A stretch of 35,830 nucleotides of DNA from Streptomyces durocortorensis (GCF_016901035.1 NZ_JAFEUF010000053.1:1-35830), one strand, 5' to 3'; counted from the stretch's first letter, positions 8,721 through 15,750 are shown. The notes: a model not told the origin generated them from the sequence alone. A program made the numbers and translations.

Positions 8721-11325
8721 GCAGCTTCAGCAGATCGTGCGGCCGGTGGCCGTCGCCCCCCGGGGCGGCGGCCTCGTCGGTGTCCGTCCCGGCGTCCGCC
8801 CCGGCCAGGAAGTGCAGGGCGAGCAGCAGCCCGGCCGCCCCGGTGGCCAGGTCGGCGGAGCAGCGCCGCAGCCGGGCCCCGGGCACCAGCAGCCGGTCCC
8901 CGTCGGCGACCAGGTGCCAGGAGAGGTTGCGCACGGAGGCGAGGACCTCGGGCCCGGCCGGGTCGCCGTCCTCCAACTGGCGTGCGGTGGCGACGAGTCC
9001 GGCGCGCCCGGTGAACAGCCCCGGCTCGCGCACGAACTCGTTGCCGCACCCCTTGCGCACGCCGGGCAGCAGCCCGGCGAGCGCGGGGGCCTCCTGCCGA
9101 GCCAGGTAGGCGCGGGCGACCAGGGCGAAGCCGCCGCTGCCCTGGTCGAGGTAGAGGAGGTGGCGGCGGCCGTCCTTGACCTGGACCGTGCCGTCGTCCA
9201 TCGCGACGCAGTGGCCGGAGTCCCGGTACAGGGCGGTGCGGGCGGCGCGCAGCAGCCACTCCTCGCCGGTGAGCGCGTGCAGTTCGAGGTGGAGCAGCGC
9301 CGCGCCGCTGAGCCCGCGCAGCAGTCCGGCCGAGGGCGGGGCCGCCGGACCGCCCGCCACCGTCTCGCCCCGTACCAGGCAGTCGAGGTCCCAGGCGGTG
9401 CGCAGGGCGGTGTCCACCAGCTCCGGGTCAGGGGCACCGGGTCCGGCCGTGGCCAGGCGGACGGCGGCCAGGGCAGTGCCCGCGCGCCCGGTCAGCAGGT
9501 CGGCCGAGGAGGACGGGCGAGCGGCCTCGACGGACCGGGCGAACAGCTCGCGCCCCTCGTCCGGGCGGCCGAGCAGGGCCAGCGTCACGGCGGTGCCCGG
9601 CAGCCCGCCGTAGAGGCCGCCCGGGGACGCGGGGTCGCGGCGGCGGGCGGTCTCCGCGAGCCAGTCGGTCCAGTCGGCCGGAACCGGGCCCCCGACGCGG
9701 TGGAGGGCGTAGAGGACCCCGGCGGCCCCGTGCGCCAGGTCCGTGCCGCCGGTGGCGAAGCCCTTGGGGTCGCCGGGGAAGAGCCGGTCGCGGCGCTCAG
9801 GTGTCGCGCCCGCGTGGATGCCCGCGATCAGCCGGGCGCGCAGCTCGGCCCAGTCGGGCCGGGGACCGCCGAGGAGGGCGGCGATCTCGCTCTCCCGGTC
9901 GGCGGTGCGCTCGGCCGCCCGCAGCAGGGCGGGGCGGGCGGGGCCGGCGTCGGGCGCGAGACCGTAGCGCTCCCGGGCCCAGGACTCCAGGGACAGCGCC
10001 TTGGCCCGGTCGTGGGAGGCCATCTCGGTCAGCGGCATCAGCATGGTGAGCCAGGTCGCCCACAGGGCGTAGGCGTCGGCCTCCGCGCCCGGGGTTCCGG
10101 GTGGCGCCTGGAGTCCGGGCGCTCCGGCCAACGGGGTCTGCTCGTCGTCGAGTTCGGTGGCGTACTCGAAGTCGACGAGGGCGAGCCTGCCATCGGGCCG
10201 GAGGATGATGTTGGAGGGGTGCAGGTCACCGAAGCGCAGCCCCCGCCCGTGGATCTCCCGCAGGGCGTCGGCGAGTTTGCCGGTCACCTGGTCCACCCAC
10301 GTTGCGTACGGGGCGAGTTCGGCCGGCGTGCGGGCTCCGCGCACCAGGGCGAAGCGGGCCACGATCTCGTCGAGCAGGGTGGGCCCCTCGACGTACTCCG
10401 TCATCAGGAACCGGTGCTCCCACACGGTCCGTACGCCGTACACCTCCGGTACGCAGTCGAGCCCGGCGAGCGCCGAGAGGGCCCGGTGCTCGCGCTCCAG
10501 CCGGGTCACGGCGTCGTCGCCCACCGCGTCGAGCCCGCAGTGGGGACGGGCCTCGCGCAGCACGACCCGGTGGCCGGTCTCCCGGTGCCGGGCGAGGTAG
10601 ATGCCGCCGGCGTTGGAGAACTGGAGCGCCTCGGTGACGGTGTACGGGAAGGAATCGTCGCGGGCTGCGGCGCGGGCGGCGAGGTGTGGCCGCAGCAGCT
10701 CGGGCACCTTCACCCAGGCGGGCGTGCGGAACACCACGCCCCTTTCGTCGGGCACGAGTTCGCCGGAGGGATGGCGCAGGGCGGGCACCCGCTCGCCCCG
10801 GGCGTCGAGGCACCAGCGGTCGACGAAAGAGCCGTACCGTACGTAGACGGGGGCGTCGCCGATGCGAAGGTCGCTCAGGATGTACGGGCCCCGGCGGCCG
10901 GACAGGGCCGCGGTCAGCTCGCCGAGCAGCCGGGTCAGTGCCGTCTCGTCCGGTGGGTAGAGGGTGAGGAACTTCCCCGCACTGCCCCGGGACATGTACT
11001 TCCCCGACATCAGCAGGAGCGCCTGCTCGCTGCGGAGGAACTTGAACGGCACCCGGTGCCGGAGGCAGATCGCGGCGGTGTCGCGGAGGGTGCGGGCCGC
11101 TTCGCCGGGGACGGTCGACACGTGGATCTTCCAGCCCTGTTCGGCCGGTTCACCGTCCTCGGGCAGGAGGGACGTCCACAGCCCGCCGGCCACGCGCCGC
11201 CAGCCGGCGGGCGGTTCGGCCGTGTCGAGGGGGTAGCGGGTCTCCTGGTCGGGAAGCCGGGCCGGGGTGTCGTAGTAGCGGCGGTCGGCGAGGCAGTACA
11301 GCTGGGTCTCCTGGATGCCGGGCAC
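8707..11325 (-). CDS. lanKC: Class III lanthipeptide synthetase (LanKC), 872 aa
   Basis: This is a three-domain enzyme. The N-terminal lyase-like region contains HVSTVPGEAARTL, FKFLRSEQALLLMSGKY, GKFLTLYPPD and YILSDLRIGD, the familiar class III pattern. The Ser/Thr-kinase domain has the catalytic loop GDLHPSN (Asp367, Asn372) and a DFE metal motif (Asp385). The C-terminal LanC-like barrel has GG/AG turns but neither a WCDG nor a CHG zinc motif, which makes it class III rather than class IV. The position expected for the beta-3 kinase lysine reads Arg257 (VVLREARPH). It would phosphorylate and eliminate Ser in the twin precursors encoded upstream and may close rings. The GTG start at 11325 follows GAGGAGG that overlaps the end of the MFS gene 12 nt away, implying coupled translation. 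It is the last gene of the leftward lan operon. Confidence 0.95.
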   Translation of the reverse strand: MPGIQETQLYCLADRRYYDTPARLPDQETRYPLDTAEPPAGWRRVAGGLWTSLLPEDGEPAEQGWKIHVSTVPGEAARTLRDTAAICLRHRVPFKFLRSEQALLLMSGKYMSRGSAGKFLTLYPPDETALTRLLGELTAALSGRRGPYILSDLRIGDAPVYVRYGSFVDRWCLDARGERVPALRHPSGELVPDERGVVFRTPAWVKVPELLRPHLAARAAARDDSFPYTVTEALQFSNAGGIYLARHRETGHRVVLREARPHCGLDAVGDDAVTRLEREHRALSALAGLDCVPEVYGVRTVWEHRFLMTEYVEGPTLLDEIVARFALVRGARTPAELAPYATWVDQVTGKLADALREIHGRGLRFGDLHPSNIILRPDGRLALVDFEYATELDDEQTPLAGAPGLQAPPGTPGAEADAYALWATWLTMLMPLTEMASHDRAKALSLESWARERYGLAPDAGPARPALLRAAERTADRESEIAALLGGPRPDWAELRARLIAGIHAGATPERRDRLFPGDPKGFATGGTDLAHGAAGVLYALHRVGGPVPADWTDWLAETARRRDPASPGGLYGGLPGTAVTLALLGRPDEGRELFARSVEAARPSSSADLLTGRAGTALAAVRLATAGPGAPDPELVDTALRTAWDLDCLVRGETVAGGPAAPPSAGLLRGLSGAALLHLELHALTGEEWLLRAARTALYRDSGHCVAMDDGTVQVKDGRRHLLYLDQGSGGFALVARAYLARQEAPALAGLLPGVRKGCGNEFVREPGLFTGRAGLVATARQLEDGDPAGPEVLASVRNLSWHLVADGDRLLVPGARLRRCSADLATGAAGLLLALHFLAGADAGTDTDEAAAPGGDGHRPHDLLKLLTLG

Positions 11326-11337
11326 GGCGATACCTCC

Positions 11338-12696
11338 TCAGAGTGCGCCGGGACCGGCGGCGTCGGGGACGGGGCGGGGCGCGGCCCGGTGCGGTCCGGC
11401 CGCGTCGGGGACGGGTCGGACTGCGGGCTCGCGCGGTCCGGGGACATCGGACTCCTCCGCGTCGGCCTCCGGTGCCGGGGGGCTCGCGGGCGGCGGGACG
11501 GCCCCGGACCGTACGGAGGGCGCGAGCGTCATGACGGCCGCCGAGACGGCCAGCACCACGCCGACCACACCGAAGGCGTTGCGCGGGCCGAGCGCGGTCA
11601 GCAGCGCGCCGCCCGCGAGCGGCCCGAACGGCTGGACGATCGACGAAAGGAAGGAGGCCGCGCTCTGCACCCGGCCGACCCGGTCCTCGGGCGTGACGAC
11701 GAGCAGGGTCGACAGGAAGCCGATGCTGGCGACGGTCGACAGTCCCATGCACACCGCGCAGAGCAGCCCCGCCACCAGCGGGCTGCTGAGCCAGGCCAGC
11801 GCCCCGGCCGTCAGCACGCAGCTCCAGCAGGTGACGACCAGGAGCGCCCGGATGTGGCGGTCGGGAGAGAGCCGGGGCGCGAGCAGCGCGCCGACGAGAG
11901 CGCCCGCCGAGACGCAGGTGATGACGAAGCCGCCGCCGAGCCCGGAGCGGCCGCCCTCGGAGAAGACGGCGAGCGCGGTGAAGGTCAGGGCGCCGAACGC
12001 GAAGTTCATGCCGAGGCCGAAGACCAGCAACACCGTGCGCAGGTACGGCAGTTGCCAGAGGAAGCCGAGTCCGGCGGTCAGCTCGTCGCGGCTGAAGACC
12101 GAGCCGGCCTTCTTGTGGGCGGCCGAGCGGGTGCGCACGAGGGCCACGCAGACGGTCGACAGGAACAGGCCGAGGAACTGGGCGGTGAAGGGCAGCGCCT
12201 CGTGGATGCCGAAGAGCGCGCCGCCGACGAGCGGCCCGACCAGGCGGACCGTGGCGGTACGGGCCTGGAGCCGGGCGGTCGCCGTGCCCATCTGGTCCGG
12301 CGGCACGACCGCGCGCAGCAGACCGAAGGCGGCGGGCGCGTAGACGCTGTTGAGGACGGCTCCGGCGGTGGCGACCAGGAGGACGAGCACCATGGGGGCG
12401 TGGCCGTTCCACACGGCGACGGTCAGCGCGGTGACCGCGAGCAGGCTCCCCGCGTCGCACACCCGCATCAGCCGGCGGCGTTCGACCCGGTCGGCCATGA
12501 CCCCGCCGGGCAGCATCGTGATCAGTACGGCGCAGATGGAGACGGTCCCCACGGTGCCGGCCTGCACGGCGGAGCCGGTCTCCTTGAGGATGAGCAGGGG
12601 CAGCGCGAGGGCGCTCATCTGGCTGCCCAGAACGGCGAACAGGCCGCTCATCCAGAGCAGCCGGAAGTCCCGGTTGGAGCGGAGGGGCGTGGCCAT
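11338..12696 (-). CDS. MFS-family exporter (452 aa)
   Basis: This is a Major Facilitator protein with about 12 hydrophobic helices, resembling the MFS_3 drug-efflux group. The N-terminus (LRSNRDFRLLWMSGLFAVLG) and the loop GGVMADRVERRRLM, the conserved motif-A region, are diagnostic. Its position between the precursor genes and lanKC suggests export of the mature peptide or self-protection; many class III clusters use an ABC exporter instead. I prefer the ATG at 12696, with GGGAG 7 nt upstream, over an in-frame ATG at 12720 with no ribosome site. The C-terminus has a Pro/Ala/Asp-rich tail. A strong hairpin lies just upstream, so it is probably reached by read-through from the precursor genes. 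Confidence 0.92.
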   Translation of the reverse strand: MATPLRSNRDFRLLWMSGLFAVLGSQMSALALPLLILKETGSAVQAGTVGTVSICAVLITMLPGGVMADRVERRRLMRVCDAGSLLAVTALTVAVWNGHAPMVLVLLVATAGAVLNSVYAPAAFGLLRAVVPPDQMGTATARLQARTATVRLVGPLVGGALFGIHEALPFTAQFLGLFLSTVCVALVRTRSAAHKKAGSVFSRDELTAGLGFLWQLPYLRTVLLVFGLGMNFAFGALTFTALAVFSEGGRSGLGGGFVITCVSAGALVGALLAPRLSPDRHIRALLVVTCWSCVLTAGALAWLSSPLVAGLLCAVCMGLSTVASIGFLSTLLVVTPEDRVGRVQSAASFLSSIVQPFGPLAGGALLTALGPRNAFGVVGVVLAVSAAVMTLAPSVRSGAVPPPASPPAPEADAEESDVPGPREPAVRPVPDAAGPHRAAPRPVPDAAGPGAL

Positions 12697-12749
12697 CGGC
12701 AGGCTCCCGGAGATCGGCATACGGACGTGGGACGAGGGACAAGCGCGGC

Positions 12750-12781
12750 GGGGCGGCTCCCGTAGCCTGCGGAGCCGCCCC
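12750..12781 (-). terminator. Strong hairpin downstream of the precursor genes
   Basis: A perfect 11-bp stem, GGGGCGGCTCC (12750-12760) with GGAGCCGCCCC (12771-12781), has a 10-nt loop. It lies 90 nt after the second precursor stop and 54 nt before the MFS start. This fits a partial terminator that keeps precursor mRNA abundant relative to the exporter and synthetase, a common arrangement in lanthipeptide operons. There is no T-run, as is often the case in Streptomyces. Confidence 0.65.
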
Positions 12782-12870
12782 GTACCGCCCGTCCGCCGGC
12801 CGGGCGCCGCGGGGGCGAGGTCTCGGCCTCGTCCCGCCGCGGCGCACGGCCCGGTGGTTCAGCGCTCAGT

Positions 12871-13029
12871 TCAGCGCTGCTGCTCGACGACGCTCAGCAC
12901 GCTGATGCAGTTGCCGTCGGTCGTGTCGCCGCCCTGGACGGACGTCTCCTGGAGGTCCAGCACGGAGTGCGCCTCGACCTCGGGGGTCTCGTTGGTCTCG
13001 TCGCCGGCCGGCTTCGTGTTCTCGGACAT
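12871..13029 (-). CDS. lanA2: RiPP precursor peptide 2 (52 aa), class III-type leader
   Basis: The leader MSENTKPAGDETNETPEVEA continues HSVLDLQETSV, containing the hydrophobic L-x-L-Q element typical of class III leaders. After the short linker QGGDTTD comes GNCISVLSVVE and the tail QQR. The only Cys is residue 41; Ser43 and Ser46 follow it. The first 31 residues are identical to the other precursor, nearly so at the DNA level, as is the 11-residue GNCISVLSVVE segment; only linker and tail differ. The ATG is preceded by GGAG 6 nt upstream. It is too short for routine gene finding, and a longer frame read through both precursors on the same strand should be ignored. The substrate role is inferred from the leader and from co-direction with lanKC. 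Confidence 0.88.
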   Translation of the reverse strand: MSENTKPAGDETNETPEVEAHSVLDLQETSVQGGDTTDGNCISVLSVVEQQR

Positions 13030-13052
13030 GGTGATCTCCATCCACTGGATAT

Positions 13053-13092
13053 GCGGAATGCGGTGCGGAACGCGGTGTGACGGAAATGCGGT
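13053..13092. repeat. Three imperfect 12-13-nt repeats between the precursor genes
   Basis: GCGGAATGCGGT (13053), GCGGAACGCGGT (13065) and ACGGAAATGCGGT (13080) follow one another in the 78-nt gap between the two precursor genes. They may be debris of the duplication or a processing site. I see no clear hairpin in them. Confidence 0.5.
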
Positions 13093-13107
13093 GTGCGGCG
13101 GGCGAGA

Positions 13108-13269
13108 TCAGTTCTCGACGACGCTCAGCACGCTGATGCAGTTGCCGGGCGGCGCGATGATGTCGCGGTCGGCGTTGACGGAGGTCTCCTGGAGGTCCAG
13201 GACGGAGTGCGCCTCGACCTCGGGGGTCTCGTTGGTCTCGTCGCCGGCCGGCTTCGTGTTCTCGGACAT
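13108..13269 (-). CDS. lanA1: RiPP precursor peptide 1 (53 aa), class III-type leader
   Basis: This is the first gene of the leftward operon. The leader is identical to precursor 2 (MSENTKPAGDETNETPEVEA then HSVLDLQETSV). The linker NADRDIIAPP differs completely, then GNCISVLSVVE recurs, with a single terminal Asn. Cys44 is the only cysteine, and Ser46 and Ser49 lie C-terminal to it. Canonical class III cores place the Ser residues before the Cys, so this order is reversed. GGAG lies 6 nt before ATG 13269. An in-frame ATG 12 nt further upstream overlaps that site and is less likely. Expression probably starts in the divergent promoter region. Possible tailoring by lanKC, the divergent radical SAM enzyme and the subtilisin-like protease is inferred. 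Confidence 0.9.
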   Translation of the reverse strand: MSENTKPAGDETNETPEVEAHSVLDLQETSVNADRDIIAPPGNCISVLSVVEN

Positions 13270-13590
13270 GGTGGTCTCCATCCACTCGTCACTGCGGGAC
13301 CGGAACGTCCGGGGGAATCCCTCCCGTGTCCGGTGCGGCGGGCCGGTGCCTGCCGTTGCCGAGAAAGTTAGGAGGCCCGGCCTGGCGATCGCTTCGCCGC
13401 CGGTATGGCAGCGGTATCGGGCCAGCTCGCGGCGGGCGCAGCACCCCCGGCGGGGCCGGCCACCACCCCGGAAACCTGCTGCGACCTGGGCCCATACCGC
13501 TGCCGAAGCGCTTTCGGACCGTCCTCGAACCGGTGGCCCACAGCCTGGGTACGCGCCCGACGCGCCCCGGCCCCGAAGGAGGCGGCCCGC
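13270..13590. promoter_or_regulatory. Divergent promoter region of the lan and radical-SAM operons
   Basis: This is 321 nt without a supported gene. It holds GGCAGCGGTATCGG at 13407-13420 (site B) and the inverted copy GGCAGCGGTATGGG read on the minus strand at 13504-13491 (site C), which agree at 13 of 14 positions. CGGTAT is also directly repeated at 13401 and 13412, an 11-nt spacing like that of SARP sites. An imperfect palindrome CCGAAGCGCTTTCGG lies at 13503-13517. Site B is 138 nt from the lanA1 start and site C 87 nt from the radical SAM start. I could not assign -10/-35 boxes with confidence. Confidence 0.55.
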
Positions 13591-14736
13591 ATGGAACTCG
13601 CCGAACTCGTCGCACGGCGGCCTTTCCCCGCCGCAGGTCTGCTGATCGGCCTCACCCGGCGCTGCCCGCTGAGCTGCGCGCACTGCTCGACCGGGTCGGG
13701 CCTGTTCACCCGCCAGGAGCCGGACGGCCGTCAACTGGAGCGGTTCGTCGGCTCGTTCACCGAGGAGAACCGGCCGGACGTGGTCATGCTCACCGGCGGG
13801 GAGCCGCTGCTCCTGCCCGCGCTCGCCGAGCGGCTGAGCACCCTGGCGCGGAACGCCGGATCCCGTACGGCACTGCTGAGCGGCATGTTCTTCGCCCGGG
13901 GCGGGGCTCTTCCGGGCAGCCGGGGGGCTTTCCCGGGCAGGCGGCGCCGATCGATTCCGCCCGCCATCCTGCGGGCGATCCGCTCCGTCGACCATTTCTC
14001 GGCCTCGCTCGACATCCACCACGAACGCGAGGTCCCCCGGGCCGATGTGTTCCGCGCCCTGCACCTCGTCCGGGAGGAAGGGGTGGCCGTGAGCCTCCAC
14101 CTCACCGGGACGGGAGCCTCGGACCCGTATCTCGCCGACCTGACACGGGCGGTGGAGAAGGAGTTCGGCGGCCGGGTGCCGTGCCTGGTCAACGAGGTGC
14201 GGCCGTTCGGCCGGGCCGCCTCCTGGGCGCGGGCGGCCCGCACCGGACCCGACCCCGCCGCGGCGTCCCCGTGCCCGATGGCAGCCTGGCCGGTGGTCGC
14301 CTTCGACGGCCGGGTGCTGGCCTGCTGCAACCAGGACACCGTGGACCGCCGGCCCGTGCCGCCCCACCTGGACCTCGGCCATATCGCGGAGGACGACTGG
14401 GGAACCGTACGCAGCCGGGCGCTGGAATCGCCGGTGCTGCGGATGCTCCGCACGGTCGGGCCGACGCATCTGGCCGCCCGGTACGGTTCCGGCCCCCGGC
14501 CGGGCTCCTACTGCGACGGCTGCCGGGCCCTGGGCGGCGACGAGGAGGTGGCGGCGGGAGCGCAGGCGGTGGCGGGCGGTGCGGCGGGGGCGCTGCTGGA
14601 TCTGACGGCCGCGATGCGCAGCTCACGGGAGGGTGCGCAGGGCATCGTGCGCCGCCACGGCTGCGCGGCGTACGCGCCCTTGGTCGTCGCGGGCGGGCCG
14701 GCGCTGCCGGAGATCGACGGACGGGACCTCCGGTGA
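13591..14736 (+). CDS. Radical SAM enzyme with SPASM-like C-terminal cysteines (381 aa)
   Basis: The 4Fe-4S motif is Cys25-PLS-Cys29-AH-Cys32, followed by the SAM-binding GGEP (in MLTGGEPLLLPAL). Auxiliary-cluster-type cysteines follow at Cys228 (SPCPM), Cys245-Cys246 (LACCNQD), Cys308 and Cys311 (YCDGC). Such SPASM-like enzymes commonly install thioether or carbon-carbon links in RiPP precursors. AAGGAGG at 13576-13582 fixes the ATG at 13591; the open frame extends upstream but without a ribosome site. It heads the rightward operon, and its stop overlaps the next start (GTGA). Likely substrates are the 72-residue protein encoded two genes downstream or the twin precursors encoded divergently. 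The residue acted on cannot be told from sequence. A non-peptide role is possible but less likely in this context. Confidence 0.9.
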   Translation: MELAELVARRPFPAAGLLIGLTRRCPLSCAHCSTGSGLFTRQEPDGRQLERFVGSFTEENRPDVVMLTGGEPLLLPALAERLSTLARNAGSRTALLSGMFFARGGALPGSRGAFPGRRRRSIPPAILRAIRSVDHFSASLDIHHEREVPRADVFRALHLVREEGVAVSLHLTGTGASDPYLADLTRAVEKEFGGRVPCLVNEVRPFGRAASWARAARTGPDPAAASPCPMAAWPVVAFDGRVLACCNQDTVDRRPVPPHLDLGHIAEDDWGTVRSRALESPVLRMLRTVGPTHLAARYGSGPRPGSYCDGCRALGGDEEVAAGAQAVAGGAAGALLDLTAAMRSSREGAQGIVRRHGCAAYAPLVVAGGPALPEIDGRDLR

Positions 14737-15458
14737 GCGCCGGGGCATCCGCGCGACTGCGGACCAAACTCCTTCTTCTGGAGCCGGGGTTCCGGGGCAC
14801 GACACACCACTTGTGGCGCTCCGAAGGTCTGTTGCCGCGCTACCGGACGTATCTGTGCACGATGCACGCCGTCATCCGGGCCTCCGTCCCGCTGATGGAG
14901 CTGGCCCTCGACCGCCTCCGCGCCCGGGCCGCTTCCGGTGATCCGCTCGCGGCGCCGCTCGCCGCGTATCTGGCGGAGCACATCCGGGAGGAGGAGGGCC
15001 ACGACACCTGGCTCCTGGAGGACCTCCGGGCGGCGGGCGGCCGGCCCGAGGACGCGCTCGACCCGCTGCCCCCTCCCCTGGTCGCCTCACTCGTCGGGTC
15101 GCAGTACTACTGGATCGAGCACCACCACCCGGTGGCCCTGCTCGGCTACATCGCCGTACTGGAGGGCTACGCGCCCGCCCCCGGCCTGACCGACCGCATC
15201 GCCCGGCACACCGGGCTGCCCGCCGCCGCCCTGCGGACCGTACGGGAACACTCGGTGCTCGACACGGATCACCTGGACGAGCTGTACGCGCTGCTGGACC
15301 GGCTGCCGCTCGGCCGGGACCGGGAAGCGGCCGTGGCGGTCAGTGCCCTGCACTCCCTCGACGCGCTCACCCGGCTGTTCGTCCGGCTCGGGCGCTCCGC
15401 GCCGACGCCGTCGCCGCGGGGAGCCGGACCTGTCTCACCGATGGGAGTCACACCATGA
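14733..15458 (+). CDS. Haem-oxygenase-like diiron oxidase/oxygenase (241 aa)
   Basis: The fold and ligand pattern match the iron-containing TenA/haem-oxygenase-like family: HIREEEGHDTWLLEDL (Glu86-88, His90, Asp91), WIEHHHPVALLGYIAVLEG (Glu129, His130-132) and HSVLDTDHLDEL (His173, Asp177, His180). Characterised relatives use a diiron centre and O2 for N-oxygenation, C-C cleavage or desaturation. Translation starts at a GTG whose last two bases lie in the radical SAM stop codon. The gene ends with an ATGA overlap into the next one, so the three genes are tightly coupled. A peptide-tailoring step after the radical SAM reaction is the natural guess, but substrate and reaction are unknown. A weak ribosome site fits re-initiation. 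Confidence 0.85.
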   Translation: MSAGASARLRTKLLLLEPGFRGTTHHLWRSEGLLPRYRTYLCTMHAVIRASVPLMELALDRLRARAASGDPLAAPLAAYLAEHIREEEGHDTWLLEDLRAAGGRPEDALDPLPPPLVASLVGSQYYWIEHHHPVALLGYIAVLEGYAPAPGLTDRIARHTGLPAAALRTVREHSVLDTDHLDELYALLDRLPLGRDREAAVAVSALHSLDALTRLFVRLGRSAPTPSPRGAGPVSPMGVTP

Positions 15459-15673
15459 CCGGACCACCCGAGAGCGGCGAACGGCCGCCGCTGCCCGACG
15501 CGTTGTACGAGGCGGGCTTCCCCGTCGACCTGCTCACCGAGGAGCAGCGCGAGGTGCTGAGCGGGCTGACTCCGCAGGAGCTGGCGCTCCTGCTCGATGT
15601 GAAGAGCCGGCTGGACGCCGTGGGCCCGGAGGTCCAGGCGCACGGCGAGATCGCCGGGGGCGCGCTGTTCTGA
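15455..15673 (+). CDS. Small acidic protein (72 aa), candidate leader/scaffold peptide of the radical-SAM module
   Basis: It reads MTGPPESGERPPLPDALYEA, then GFPVDLLTEEQREVLSGLT, a helical PQELALLLDVKSRLDAV segment and a short GPEVQAHGEIAGGALF tail. It has no Cys or Trp and a Gly-Gly near the C-terminus. From memory it resembles the short domain annotated in actinomycete sactipeptide-type clusters as an aroma-sacti cluster domain; I cannot verify this here. Coupling by ATGA to the diiron gene and the strong hairpin that follows fit a precursor or a small recognition/carrier protein needed in excess. If it is a substrate, modification would fall on the short GGALF end or on Tyr/Phe residues. 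It could instead be a stand-alone peptide-binding partner of the radical SAM enzyme. The gene is sure; the role is not. Confidence 0.8.
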   Translation: MTGPPESGERPPLPDALYEAGFPVDLLTEEQREVLSGLTPQELALLLDVKSRLDAVGPEVQAHGEIAGGALF

Positions 15674-15704
15674 CCCCGGCCCGACCCGGTTCCGGCCGGT
15701 CGGC

Positions 15705-15748
15705 GGTACGGGCCCGGCGCCGGGATCACCGCCGCCGGGCCCCGTACC
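15705..15748 (+). terminator. Long intra-operon hairpin after the 72-aa gene
   Basis: GGTACGGGCCCGGCG (15705-15719) pairs with CGCCGGGCCCCGTACC (15733-15748), giving 15 bp with one bulged C and a 13-nt loop. It lies 31 nt after the stop and 47 nt before the cyclase-gene start. It may attenuate transcription so that the first three genes are expressed more than the large downstream genes. Confidence 0.6.
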
Positions 15749-15750
15749 CG

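Noticed and set aside
8707-11325. Class IV (LanL) assignment for the LanKC enzyme
   Set aside because: Class IV needs the Cys/Cys/His zinc ligands in the cyclase domain; I find neither a WCDG nor a CHG motif there.
8560-12765. A 1401-codon open frame on the plus strand opposite lanKC and the MFS gene
   Set aside because: It is a GC-bias shadow. The minus-strand frames encode complete, recognisable proteins with ribosome sites, and the plus frame has no domain I recognise.
12866-13285. A 139-codon minus-strand frame running across both precursor genes
   Set aside because: It is a different frame from the two peptides, rich in Arg/Gly/His. The shorter frames have class III-like leaders and GGAG sites and are duplicated with conserved residues.
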